Shown here: piece by piece, positions 21,681-32,624 of the stretch
How positions within the stretch are numbered: position 1 is the stretch's first letter
How the letters are laid out: every line of letters begins with the position of its first letter
NCBI RefSeq assembly: GCF_907164915.1
Contig: NC_061869.1
Location: 26,405,616 to 26,469,615, forward strand
DNA from: Impatiens glandulifera
Lineage: Eukaryota > Streptophyta > Magnoliopsida > Ericales > Balsaminaceae
Direction: 5' to 3'
DNA: 64,000 nt
Program-made: the position numbers and the translations under genes
Notes under the pieces: model-generated
Database searches by the model: none
Seen by the model: only the letters and a program-made list of their open reading frames with translations
What the model was told of the DNA's origin: nothing

Positions 21681-23370
21681 ATGTGGATACCAAAAGATTA
21701 TAAATATTATTTTGTGTAGGTACAAGTGAATGATGGTCTCGAGGAATCTATATGGTATCTTCATAGCGGCTGTTCCAGACATATGATAGGAAATAGACGG
21801 CTTCTCACTGATATAGCAGATTGTTTTGGACCTAAGATTACTTTTGGTGACAACAAGAAGGGTAAGACAATGGTAAGGGTAAGATTATCCATGGTAATCT
21901 AATTATTAATGATGTGTTACTTGTTGACAATTTGTTCTATCACCTGATTAGTATTAGTCAGTTGTGGGATAATGGTTTGTCAGTTAATTTTCAAACTCAT
22001 GCATGTTTAGTAAAGGATCAACATGGTAATACTTTATTAACTAGTAGTAGAGTAGGAAACTCATATAAAATGAATTGGCAAAAATAATCATCTGATCTTA
22101 TGTGCATGATTGCCTAGAATGACCAGAAATGATTATGTCATAAAAGATTAAACCATTTGAATTTTAAAACCATCAACAACGTTTGTTCAAACAATTTAGT
22201 TATTGGATTACCTAAATTATAGTTTTCTAAGGACAAGATATGTTATGTTTTTCAGTTAGGCAAACATGGCAGATCATCGTTCAAAAGTAAAGGGAAATCT
22301 CAATCCAGCCGTTGCTTAGAATTGTTACACATGGATCTGATTGGTCCAATTCCTATAAAGAGCTTAGGAGGAATGAGATTTTCCCTAATTATTATTGATA
22401 ATTTTTCATGATTTGCATGGGTAGCATTTTTACAATCAAAGGATAAAACTGTTGAAAACTTGATTAGAATATTTAAAAGAATTCCGAATCAGAAATCTTT
22501 GAATATTGCTTGCATTAGAAGTGATTAGGGAACTGAGTTCACAAACAGATACCTTTCCTCTTATCTCGAGGAGTCTGGGATTAGGCACGAGTTGTCTAGT
22601 GCCAGAACTCCACAGCAGAATGGCATTGCTGAGAGAAGAGTGAGGACTCTGAAGGAAGCTGTGAGATCTATGCTAGCTGAATCAGACGTACCTTAGAGGT
22701 TCTGGGCAGAAGCCATAAACACAGTTTGCTACACACAAAATTGGTCAACAATTAAAAAACGTTATGATAAAACTCTCTATGAACTGTATTATGGGAAAAT
22801 TCCCACAGTTTCATACTTCAAATTATTCGGGTGTAAATGTTTTATTCATAACAATGGAATGGTTTATTTGACCGCTTTTGATGCCAATGCAGATGCTGGA
22901 TTCATGCTGGGATATTCCTCAGTAAGCAAGGCTTAAAGAGTATTTAACAACAGAACTCAAACTGTTGAGGAATCCCTTCATGTTATATTTGATGAGCCTG
23001 TTGAGAGTAACTCCATTGATCCCATTGACATTTCTAATAGATTAGAAGCGATTAGTCTTGAGACTGTAGGTGAGGAAGAAACTCTAGATAAACGGATGTC
23101 ATTGTCTAATCCTATGGCTGATCCGGTTGAAATCCAACCAGATGTACAAAAATTCTGTTGAACAAATTGTTGAAAGTTCGGACGTTGTGGAGTCACATGG
23201 TCACATGACCAATCCCTTTGGATCCAACTTCAGATGGAACAAGAATCATCCACCAAAATTGATCATTAGAAATCATTTCTCTCCTCGAAGGACAAGACGT
23301 CAATTAATGGGTGAAATGGCCAATTCTGCATTTATTTTTCAACTGGAGAAAGGAACCATACAATTAATGG
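21681..23370 (+). pseudogene. Protease-integrase region of element D, degenerate
   Basis: Protease: WYLHSGCSRHMIGN at about 21750-21795. The catalytic Asp of the usual copia WYLDSGCSRHMTG is His here, so the protease would be dead. Integrase: HLNFKT (zinc region, about 22150), LLHMDLIGPI (about 22325), RSDxGTEFTN with a stop after the catalytic Asp (about 22520), TPQQNGIAERR (about 22605) and FWAEAINT (about 22700). At least four in-frame stops occur. After the integrase C-terminus and the linker, reverse transcriptase is deleted from just beyond ANSAFIFQ (about 23320). Confidence 0.8.
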
Positions 23371-24242
23371 ATGCATGACAAATTTGAAATGAGTATGATG
23401 GGAGAATTAACTTTCTTCTTCGGTCTCCAAGTTCGTCAGCTGGAGAAAGGAACCTTCATCAATCAGGCCAAGTATACCAAAGAGTTACTAAAGAAGTTTC
23501 GGATGGAGAACTGCTCTACTGCAGCCACTCCAATGAGCTCCTCTAGTAAATTGGACAAAGATGATAGTGGTCAAAGTGTAGATGTCACAACCTATAGAGG
23601 TCTTATTGGGTCACTCCTATATGTTATTACTAGTAGACCAGATATCCAATTTACTTTTGGTGTCTATGGAAGATTCCAGGCTAATTCTAAACTTTCTCAC
23701 TTTACTACTGCTAAACGCATTCTAAAATATTTAAAGGGAACTCAAAATGTGGGACTGTGGTATCCGAAGGATTCCAGTTTCAATTTGACTAGTTTTTCAG
23801 ATGTAGTTTATGCAGGGTGCAAAATTGATAGAAAAATCACGAGTGGAACTTGCTAGTTGCTTGGAGATCGTCTTATCTCATGGTTCAGCAAGAAGTAGAC
23901 GTCGGTTGCCACGTCTACAGATCAAGTAGAGTACCTTGTTGCTGGCAGTTGTTGCTCTCAGGTTCTATGAATTCAACAACAGCTTAAGGACTATGAGATT
24001 GAAGTTGAAGAATCCCCAATTTTCTACGACAATACAAGTGCTAACGCAATCACCTATAATCCAGTCGGACAAAGCACATCGAAAACAGGCATCACATTAT
24101 CCGAGAGCAAATCAATCAGAAACAGATTCATCTTGAATACATTCCAACAAATCAACAAACGACAGACATCTTCACGAAGCCTCTACCCGAAGATAAGTTT
24201 TCTCACTTTAGAAGCATTTTAAAACTTATTGATCTTGATTGA
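23371..24242 (+). pseudogene. Reverse transcriptase end and RNase H of element D
   Basis: Begins in the RT C-terminus ([19 protein letters not shown]). It continues through TPMSSSSKLDKDD and the RNase H region (SFSDVVYAGCKIDRKITSGT) to the end FRSILKLIDLD with a TGA at 24240-24242. In-frame stops occur after 23856. The YVDD active site of reverse transcriptase is missing because of the deletion just upstream. Confidence 0.8.
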
Positions 24243-25077
24243 TGTTGTTATGTAAATAAATTGAGGGGGGAAATTGGTTCAAACGTAAATGGACAGACAT
24301 GAAGACAGAGGTCTCAATACGTCCAATGGACTAGAAGTTTAAGAAGCATAACCACTTAGACGTACGTCTACTCAAGCAGTTTTTATCTTCTCTCGGGAAC
24401 TCACATATTGGTTAATTAACCCACGTGGTTAGACGTATACGTCTAATAGACGTTAGACGTATTTATGACAAGAGCAATTGGATGCTCGAGTCTAATCAAA
24501 TACATGTCTAATAAGTGTTGTTCATGCATAATTACATGTCTACGTCTAATAGACGTTAGATGTTTATAAGACATGTGATTAGACGCTTGCATCTAATAGA
24601 CCCATGCGTCTAATAGACGGATTTCCCAATAAGAAGTGAAGAATGTGAAAAGTATATTAAATGTCTAACTACTTGTGTACTTAGACTTTTCATCTTCTAG
24701 CTATCTGGACAGCTGTCATCTACAAAGGTATCTGTCTATGTACTATTTTCCCGCAAAAAATAAACCAATCACTTCTCAAATAGATTGAAGACAAGTGTCT
24801 CTCAATTTTTCAAAAGTGACTAAAATTTATGATAACGTTCTTCTATACGTCTAATACTGACTGTGCAGTTTCATGATTAATATTAATTGATAGACGTGTC
24901 CCTTGGAAATAGGTTTCTGAAATTTATGACAGATGGTATAATCATTAAATATGAATTGTTTCACGTTAGCTCTCTGATATTTAATGAATAGTGTCACTCA
25001 AATTATTGAGTACTCCTAAATCCTTGTCTCTCTCTCTAGAATTTGAATCGTCAAATTCTTGTGTTCATCTTGACAAA
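24243..25077 (+). other. Spacer between pol and accessory ORF in element D
   Basis: Non-coding. A polypurine-tract-like GAGGGGGGAAATT lies at about 24263. The next ~400 bp are dense in TAGACG and its complement, including nested palindromes such as GTCTAATAGAC, like the D LTR. C and B have shorter spacers (about 520 bp) at the same place. Confidence 0.55.
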
Positions 25078-25475
25078 ATGAATTCTTTCACTCCAAAATC
25101 CCTGCAAGTAGATTTTAAATCTGTTTCTACTCTGGCGATTCCTGGAATGATTCAAATGTTTGAATCATTGAAAGCCTCTAAGTTGAAGAAGTTTCTTCGC
25201 CCTCACTTCATTTATCACGAACAAGTTGTTCGTGTGTTCTACGAATCCGCAAGCATTTACCACAACAAATACATTCGTGCAAATATTCTTGGCAAAGACA
25301 TCTGCTTCTCTGAAGAAACATTTGGCTTGTTCTTTAGACTCCCAACCAAAGGAATCCATGAGTTTCCTTCTTCCTCAAACGAGATTCTGTCTGAAATGAT
25401 GATTGTCTTTTCAGATCAAACCTCCGAAGAGGAAACTCTCCTATTAAGTATCACGGGAAGAGTAACTGCTTGAAA
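25078..25475 (+). pseudogene. Accessory ORF of element D, 5' part
   Basis: I place the start at 25078 (MNSFTPKSLQVDFKS) because it aligns with MSQFPNILQVDFDS in B and C; the frame is open further upstream from 24991. It contains VRVFYESASI and FSEETFGLFFRLPTKGI, which match VLEFYYNAR and FARYFGLPKQGI of the B protein. It ends in TGA at 25471-25473, five codons before the insertion of element C. The stop, and a frame change needed to join the 3' part at 38886, show that it is a pseudogene. The domain recalls the family annotated as putative plant transposon protein. Function unknown. Confidence 0.7.
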
Positions 25476-25480
25476 GTTTA
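25476..25480. other. Left target-site duplication of element C (GTTTA)
   Basis: GTTTA lies directly before the LTR start TGTTAGGATC at 25481. The same five bases follow the other LTR at 38886-38890. Confidence 0.95.
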
Positions 25481-26707
25481 TGTTAGGATCTAGGTCGCGG
25501 GTGGCGGACCGGGGTCTGACCGGTTAGTACTCAACGGTTGGTGTTTAATCCGGTTAGAGATTAACACCGGGTTTCAATACTACACAAACTGTCACAAACC
25601 TTTGAACCGAGTTCAAGTGCGGAAGTTGTTTGTTTCAGGTTGAAGCAACAAAAACCGGATGAAGATAGGTTTGGATAAAGTCGGTTTGGAGTTTATTAGG
25701 GTTGGTTTTTAATAACTCGGTTAAGATGATGTAAATCGGTTAGAGCGGTATGAGTCGGTTAGGATATTGAGTCGGTTGGAAAATAGACCTGACAGAAAAA
25801 AAATGAACACAAGACATGTTTTTATGGATGTTCAGAGATAAAACTCCTACGTCACCCCTTCTTCTCGAAAGCGCAAGAAGGATATTCACTAAGGAATACA
25901 CAAACACAATATCCGATCGAGACTGATTTACTGCTCGATAATCACCCGTACAATTCTTATAGAAATTGTTATCTCACTTCAAATGAACACTTAAGCTTTT
26001 CAATCTTAGATAGATAAACACAACTTGTAACTTGTGTTGTTGTAACTACTAGAACTGTAGTATGCATTTATTCCTCTTGAGCTCCTTCTTTTATAGGTGA
26101 AATGTGCCAACGGTCACATTTCATTTCCTTGAATCTGATCTGTTGAGCAGAGGTTCAGTGATTCAGACCTGGCGGTCTAGGCTTCCGGTGTATAGGTCAA
26201 ACCGTCTAGATTTGTCTTTTACTCAATATGGCAACTGTCGGTTGGACAGTTGCCTATACCTGGAGGATTGCGTCTCTGATTTATCCCGGAGTGGAAAGAT
26301 CCCGTCGGACGATCTTCTGCAGCCTGCAGATTGTCTTCAGACTTGTATGAATATGGCAATACTAAAGTCTGTCCCTTCGGTATCATCCTCAACAGATACT
26401 CAAAGTATCTATCTGCATCGGTCGGTTGGGTGGGTTAACCGATGACTTCCAGTTTTTCCATAACTTCAGATTGACCGAATGTCCAACGATTTTGGCCTTC
26501 TTATCTGAACGGTCTTGTCTTTCTGATCGGTCAGGTTTTTGGTCGGATGGGTTGCTTGACCGGTTGAGTTTCTTAACCGGTTGAGTTCTTTAACCGTTCA
26601 TGTTGCTTGACCGATTGAGTTTCTTAACCGGTTGAATTCTTTAACCGTTCCTGTACAAAAAGTTTGTTTTTGTTAAGTTCTATTAACCGATCTAATTTTA
26701 TCTAACA
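25481..26707 (-). mobile_element. 3' LTR of element C
   Basis: Minus-strand 3' LTR, TGTTAG...CTAACA on both strands. It contains TATAAAA (26089-26095, minus), the conserved ~45 bp block (25821-25870) and the U5 hairpin (about 25602-25616). Near 26562-26650 is a ~47 bp tandem duplication built on GACCGGTTGAGTTTCTTAAC. Confidence 0.95.
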
Positions 26708-27052
26708 ATTTCTCCCTTTTTGATTATTTTATTTAAAATATTCAAAACCATGTAAGAATGCAAATGTAGGCCGGTTGTTTTTGAAAAGTTTATCTGGCCG
26801 GATTTTTGGAAACTGACTTAGGAGAATTTTTCGAAAAATTTTCGAAAAATTTTATAATTTTATATTTTTATCTTATCAATATCTCCCTTTTTGATTATTT
26901 TATTTAAAATATTCAAAACTATGTAAAAATGCAAATGTAGGCCGGTTTCCAAAAATACTTGATATATATATAAAAGCATACTAAGGTAAAAATACTTGAT
27001 ATATATAAAATTAAACTGAAGTAAACATATGAAATATAAGTAAAGGAAGCCC
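26708..27052 (-). other. 3' untranslated region of C with two polypurine tracts
   Basis: Two copies of the unit reading, on the minus strand, AATCAAAAAGGGAGA lie next to the LTR (about 26709-26725) and about 171 bp further in (about 26878-26896). Each is followed inward by ATTCAAAAC-ATGTAA-type sequence. No coding potential. Confidence 0.8.
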
Positions 27053-29675
27053 CTATTTCTTCCTCCTGGGCGGCAAGAATTTGTCCAGCATTTCATCAGT
27101 TGCCTTTTCCTTGACCGGTGGAACATGCCTGGAGGAGGATCCTTGGCCGCCTGAAGTGCCGGTGAAAGGGGAAGCCGGGGGAGTAAACGATCTGATTGGA
27201 GCTACGTCAAGACCTCGCGGTATTTTGTTTAGCGGTATGTCTTCTCCATCGAAATCTTCGTCTTCATGTTAAACCGGGTTGCTTGGAGGGTTGACAACCG
27301 TGTCAGTAACTCTATCCAGTAGTTTTGAAATTGTCGCCATCTTGGCCGGAGCCTTTCTCTTTCTTGTAGCCGGACCGGATGGGGAAGCAACCGCTTTGGA
27401 CTTCTTGTGAGCCTCGGCGAATTCATTATATGTTGTCTGTTGGCCGATTAGCCTAGCCGCATCTTCATTTTGCTGAACCACTATGGCCGGTCCCATGTTT
27501 TCTAATGTCTGCAGATGTCTGGCCAGGTTCGCATCTCCCTCCGCCGTTTCCTTTTGAAGTCGGTTTTGCTCGTCCAAGGCATCCTGAAGCTTCTGGGCCG
27601 CGAGCTCATTTGCCTCATCGAGTGCTTTGTCGGCTGTCAGTTTTGCCGCTATCAACTCCGCCACCTGTTCGGTGACCGCCTTTAGTTCGACCTCAGTCTT
27701 GGCATGCTTTTCTTCAAGCATTGCCACTTTCTCAAGCGTAGAGCCGGCCCGGACACCGGATTGAGCCAGATCCTCGTCAATCTTATTCAACCTTTGATCG
27801 GTTGTTAATTCGGTTTGTTCCGTCATACCGACCTTTTGGCTGGTAAGAGCGAGGTCGATCTCCAGCTTCTTAGTTTCCTCCTCCAATGCCTTAGTTCTGT
27901 TAGTATAGCCACTGTACAACTGATCGGTCATGCCGTAATTGTCCTCAACGGACGTGATCCGTCCGACCGCGGTTTCTAGCTATTTGTTCGTCGACTCAAT
28001 CATCTCAATGAATTTACTCGCGGTTTCTTTGATCTTCTTTTGCCACGGCCGAATCGCGGCATTGACAAATTCCTCGATAAGGTCCTTTACCCTATCTTCT
28101 GTTATAGCTGGTACGGATTCATTGTCGGTTCGAGGAGATATGTGTTGATCAGTGGGCGGTGTACCCGTCCTGAGGTCATTGTTGTTGATTGTGTGTTCCT
28201 GTTCCGGTGGAGGAGAGAAATGTTCATCTTCGGCTGGATTTGGACCGCCTTCATCCTCAGGTGGAGATCTGGAGAAAGGCGACGCCTCCTGATGTTCGGG
28301 TTCGGATTCCAACTGTGCCATCTCCTCGGTCAGTTCCCGTTCTTTGACCGCTAGCATTTCCAGCACCAAGAGTTCAAGTTGAGAATCCGCTGTCCCTGGG
28401 ATATGCTTTCCTTGAAGACGTTGGATGTATTCGGTGAGCCCCAGTAACCGAGCATGCGGTTCGACCATCCTACTTCGTCGAAGAGCGGTCAAGACGCTCT
28501 GAGCCTTTGTTAAGTTGATGACTTCCGTTTCCATGACAGCTTCTCGAATTTCCGGACAGCAGGGAGGTCCGGTAGCATGTTGTTGTAGAATATTTCTTGC
28601 CTGTTCAGGGCCTAGTGATTGTAGTCGTCGGTTGCCGCATGAGCCTACTCATGAATTTCTTCCATGATTCGGTTGACGAGGTCCTCGCCCGTTTGCTGGA
28701 TGTGGTCATCCCCGGTTTCCGTTCGCTCAGTCGGACCGGTTTCGTCATCATCAGGTCTTTCCGATTGTTCCTCGACAACCGGCTCTTTTCCTTTGCTAGT
28801 CCGATTTTCTCCAGTGTGTTGTAAAGCGGTTCGGCCCGAGCTGGATGCCGAATTTTCAGTGTTGAGGGTGTCAGACTGCGGATTGGCCGATCCGGTTGTT
28901 TGCTTATCCGCCTTGCTTCCGGATTTTTCTTTGACCGGAGCCGTTTTCTTTCTAGCCTGTCTCTTCTTTCGGCCGCTTGTAGAACCGGAGTCCTTCTTTT
29001 TGCCTTGCTTGTCTCCCGGTTTAAGAAATTGATTGGATTTAATGACTTTGCTGGGGGTGAGGAAAACACCAGGGCCGGTGTTAGCGTTGAAGTGACGCAT
29101 CAGTTTACCAAGTGGGACAGCGTATCCCCATGACCGTTTGGATGTCGGATCCACCATCTCACATAAGTTTGTGAAGACCACATTCGCCCAGTTGATTTTG
29201 ATGCCGTTGACCAAACCGGCAATCATCTCAATCTTTATCCGGGTGAGGCTATTATAGTTGCCTCCTCGCGCTTGAACCGATTTGGTGAATATCTCGCATA
29301 GCGGTCTAAATTCCGGTTTAAGTGAGGTTTTCTTACCGGATACCGCGATAAGGACCTCCGTATCCGAAAGATCCCGGCATGCTGCCTGGAATGTTTCCTC
29401 GTTTGTGACCACCGAGAAGTCGCTCCCCTCAGTTGGTAGATGCAATACTTGGTCAGTTTGAACGGTTGTCCGCTTATGGTTGTGGTTATCGTCCCTTCGC
29501 TGAGAACGGCAGTTTGAAAGAACTCAGAAACCGCCTCTTGATATAAGACGAATGGTTCGTTCAAAAAATGTTCGAGACCGGACTCGGAGATCTGGGTTAA
29601 CACCCGCTTTGCTACCGCCGATCCATTTGCTCGAACTTCATCGAAGTCGACTTGGACGATGTGGGTGAACAACAC
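27053..29675 (-). pseudogene. Accessory ORF 3 of element C (domain plus coiled coil)
   Basis: About 870 codons when traced through its breaks. The N-terminal domain starts HIVQVDFDEVRANG at 29675, with EAVSEFF. A frameshift near 29450 leads to the C-terminal half of the domain (SWGYAVPLGKLM, NTGPGVFLTPSKV). Then come a Lys/Ser-rich linker, acidic sequence, a long coiled coil (27930-27500, ALEEETKKLEIDL, KLQDALDEQNRLQKE), a basic cluster (TRKRKAP) and a Pro-rich tail ending at 27053. Breaks: stops near 28645 and 28605, a frameshift near 28540, TAG near 27978 and TAA at 27269-27271. It is homologous to the last ORF of B and to the partial ORF of G. Confidence 0.75.
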
Positions 29676-30217
29676 AGATTATCGACCCATTGTAGGTTGA
29701 ATAAAGCGAGTGATCGAAGGATTAAAGGTTTTGAAAGGTTTAAGAGCTAGAGAGAGAAAGCCGATTCACATGAGAATGAAAGAAAATGGCTAAGGACCCT
29801 ATTTATAGTCGCGGGTTGGAATTTCAACCGCCGCGAACCGTCACATCAGGATTAGGCAGGAAATTTCCCTCCAAAATGCTTTGGACGGCAAGTGATGGGC
29901 GGGAAACTTTGAGCGGGCTTTTGATGCAGTTATTCAACCGACGATGAAGCGGTTTTTCTTGTAACCGATTATTAAGTGAAGTGGTTATGTAACCGTTGAT
30001 CAAGCGGTTTGCGATTTTGACCGGTTTTTGAACGAGGTAGTTAGTGTTTTTAGTCGGTGAGTCATTTAGATAGATATTTTAATAATGTGATTTTGACTCG
30101 GGGTAATGGTTTTCTAGGTAAAGCAAGAGCCCAAAACTCAAATAATCATTCAATGAAAGAGAGCATAATATAGACCGATATACAGATCGGTTTAAGATAC
30201 ACAAGATATAGGATTAT
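29676..30217 (-). other. Spacer between accessory ORFs 2 and 3 of C
   Basis: Non-coding, with a TATA-like CTATAAATAGGG on the minus strand near 29805-29815, upstream of accessory ORF 3. That could be an internal promoter, but the match is the only evidence. Confidence 0.45.
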
Positions 30218-30938
30218 AACTTATGTAATAACTATTCTAGAGAGCTTGTCCTCCACCCCTTCCTCATTGAGAACATTTGATAGGTACGCCGGTGTACCCG
30301 GTCCAAAATCTGGACTGTGTGCAAGGAGGAGTCGGCTTATGTGAGGGCGTAGCTGAGACCTTTCTTTGTCTCGACCATAGTCCTCAGGTTATTAAAGATG
30401 ACCGATGACCAATTAATGGGGGTGTTGCTGAAGATGTAAGTCATCATGTCGAAGACTCTCTTAGAGTAATGTTGGTTCGGAGATTGGCAGATGATGGATC
30501 GGTTGACAATCTCGTGAAGGAGTTGGATGCGATGAGCAAGGCGGGTCTTCAGACCGTGGTTCTCCACCGGTACTTAGGTTCCAGAGAAAAATTATGCATA
30601 GTCAGCCGCTGCACTGCCCACCCGGGATGGGAAGTTGGAAAACCCTTCAGTGGGCAGATTAAACATTTGAGCGAATGCGCTTTCGTTCAGAAAACGGTGC
30701 GCCTTTTCACCACGGAGACAATGATATCGCCACTCATGGATGCATTGTTTAAGAATTCCAGTACTTCTGGAATGAGCATAGGTCCCGATTCTTCGAGAAA
30801 ATCACGAAGGCCGGTGTCGAATAGAGATTCAAAGAGAAGTTCCTTCGTTTCCAGATCATCAAATTGAAGGACTGAGTCGAAATCAATGCTCAGATAGTTT
30901 TTTAGTGTTCGGTTCGACATGCTTTCAGATTTTGCCAA
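30218..30938 (-). pseudogene. Accessory ORF 2 of element C
   Basis: Second copy of the N-terminal domain. It reads LSIDFDSVLQFDDLE, TGLRDFLEESGP and PEVLEFLNNAS from 30938. After a frameshift near 30690 it reads FAQMFNLPTEGF, then LLHEIVNRSII, VFDMMTYIFSNTPINWSSV (about 30440-30390) and, after another shift, FGPGTPAYLSNVLNEEG. Each piece has a counterpart in accessory ORFs 1 and 3. No coiled-coil part is attached. It is not translatable as one protein. Confidence 0.7.
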
Positions 30939-31357
30939 GAGAGAGAGAGTTTAAGAAATTTTGATTTGTTTGAAGGTATGGTGAATTGATAAATGGGGTT
31001 CCTTATATAGATTTGAGATTTGAGGGAAAATTGGGGCATTTAATGCTGAAATTCAGTTTTGTCTTATTTATGAGGGGAATATTTATGTTTCCAAAACTCC
31101 TTGGGATGGAGTTACTTTTGACCGGTTGCGGAGCTCGAGGTGGAGAATTTAGTTGGAAAGTAATTAAGTTTGTGTAATTTCCCATTAAGTTGGAAGTTGA
31201 AAGTTACTTTTCATTAATGAACTTGAAGTACATGAAACCGAAAGAGACATAGTTGAAACCGCAAGAAACATAGTCTAAGCCGAAATGATAGTAATAGAGT
31301 GAGATAATGATACAACCGGTTCGTACAACAAAATGACCGGTTGTAAGAAGGAGTGAC

Positions 31358-32101
31358 TTAATTGTTGGAGGAGTTGAGGTGTCGGTTCTTCCTCTTCCAT
31401 GCCTTCTCAAACCGCTCATAGAATGAATCGGCTATTTCCTTGGTTATGACATGTGCCTGATTCAGTCCTTCACCCGGACAAAGTGGAACACCGAGTTCCA
31501 TGAGTAGGCAGCTGATTTGGGGAATAAGGCCGGTTTGGCGAATGCTGATCATCCAGATCAGGACATCGAATAACACCCTGGACCAGTAGATCGGCGTATC
31601 TATTGTGATAACGGTCATCATATTGAAAGCTGTAGCACAGTAGGTGTTAGTCACATCCTTACCTAGAATGACACGACCGATGATATCATTGAGTAGTTGG
31701 TATTCAGTCCTCAATGATGACCTAGCACCGTGGTCACTGACCGAATGGTTTGACCGAGAGAAGCTCAAGGAAATTTCGGCTTTCAATCCGGCCGGGACGT
31801 TCAGATCAGTGATCCCTTGCTTCGGAAGATCGAAGCATCTGGCGAAGTCACTTTCCAAGAAATCAAACACGGTCCCTCCGACCCTATATTGAATGAGGGT
31901 GTCGAAATGAGGGGTACCACGGAAAAGCCTGGCGTTATAGAAGAACTCCAGGACGGTTTCGGGGAAAATGACATGTTTGTCATCTAGGAAGGATTTTAGA
32001 CCGGTATCTTCAAGTGACTTAATCATTTTGAAGATTTCATAGTGCTCTGTACTCTGAGCAGAGTCGAAATCAACTTGAAGAATGTTTGGAAATTGAGACA
32101 T
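31358..32101 (-). CDS. Accessory ORF 1 of element C (envelope-position domain protein)
   Basis: An intact frame of 247 residues from ATG at 32101, chosen because the B protein begins identically (MSQFPNILQVDFDS). The frame is open upstream to 32197. Conserved blocks are TGLKSFLDDK, FPETVLEFFYNAR, FARCFDLPKQGITDLN, YQLLNDIIGRVILGKDVTN, FNMMTVITIDTPIYWSRVLF and CPGEGLNQAHV. There is no signal peptide or transmembrane segment, so despite its position it is not an evident envelope glycoprotein. It lies about 520 bp after the pol stop on the same strand. I recall similar sequences being labelled putative plant transposon protein. Molecular role unknown. Confidence 0.8.
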   Translation of the reverse strand: MSQFPNILQVDFDSAQSTEHYEIFKMIKSLEDTGLKSFLDDKHVIFPETVLEFFYNARLFRGTPHFDTLIQYRVGGTVFDFLESDFARCFDLPKQGITDLNVPAGLKAEISLSFSRSNHSVSDHGARSSLRTEYQLLNDIIGRVILGKDVTNTYCATAFNMMTVITIDTPIYWSRVLFDVLIWMISIRQTGLIPQISCLLMELGVPLCPGEGLNQAHVITKEIADSFYERFEKAWKRKNRHLNSSNN

Positions 32102-32624
32102 TTTTGTCTTAGTGAGAGGATAAATTGATACTTGTGAATATTTTGTCTGATGTTTGTCGAACTTATATATTAGTAGAGGGATGATAGTATTATCCAATGG
32201 GTGACAGTTGATGTATTCTATTGACCATAAGATAAAACATATTGCATGAAATAGGCATGTCTACAACCTAAGATGTGAGTCATAAGCCTGGACGGTGAAA
32301 GATATCATATCTTCACGTCTTTTGAGGTATGACCATTTTGCTTTGAAAAAGTATCTTTTCAGAACAAATAACTCTAAACACATATAATTATTCCACTTTT
32401 ATTTGGAGACCAAATAATCCGGAGTACATTATTTCCAAACCGGTCGGTTTTCAGTTATTTGTTCTGATGCGGTTAATTGGTGCATGCACTAAGTAACCGG
32501 TTGGTTTACTCTAACTGATAGACAAAGCGGTTCTTCAATAGGTACTTTGGTGAATTCGGATTCCGACAATTTAGGAAGAACTACCGGTTTTGTCTGTCCG
32601 AACCGATTTTCCCTTTAGACATTT
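32102..32624 (-). other. Spacer between pol and accessory ORF 1 in C
   Basis: Non-coding, 523 bp, closely matched in length by the 517 bp spacer of B. It may carry a promoter or splice site for the accessory ORF. I see no decisive signal. Confidence 0.5.

Noticed and set aside
31358..32101. Accessory ORF 1 as a classical envelope glycoprotein
   Set aside because: It lies in the envelope position, but I find no signal peptide, hydrophobic fusion segment or membrane anchor in the translation.
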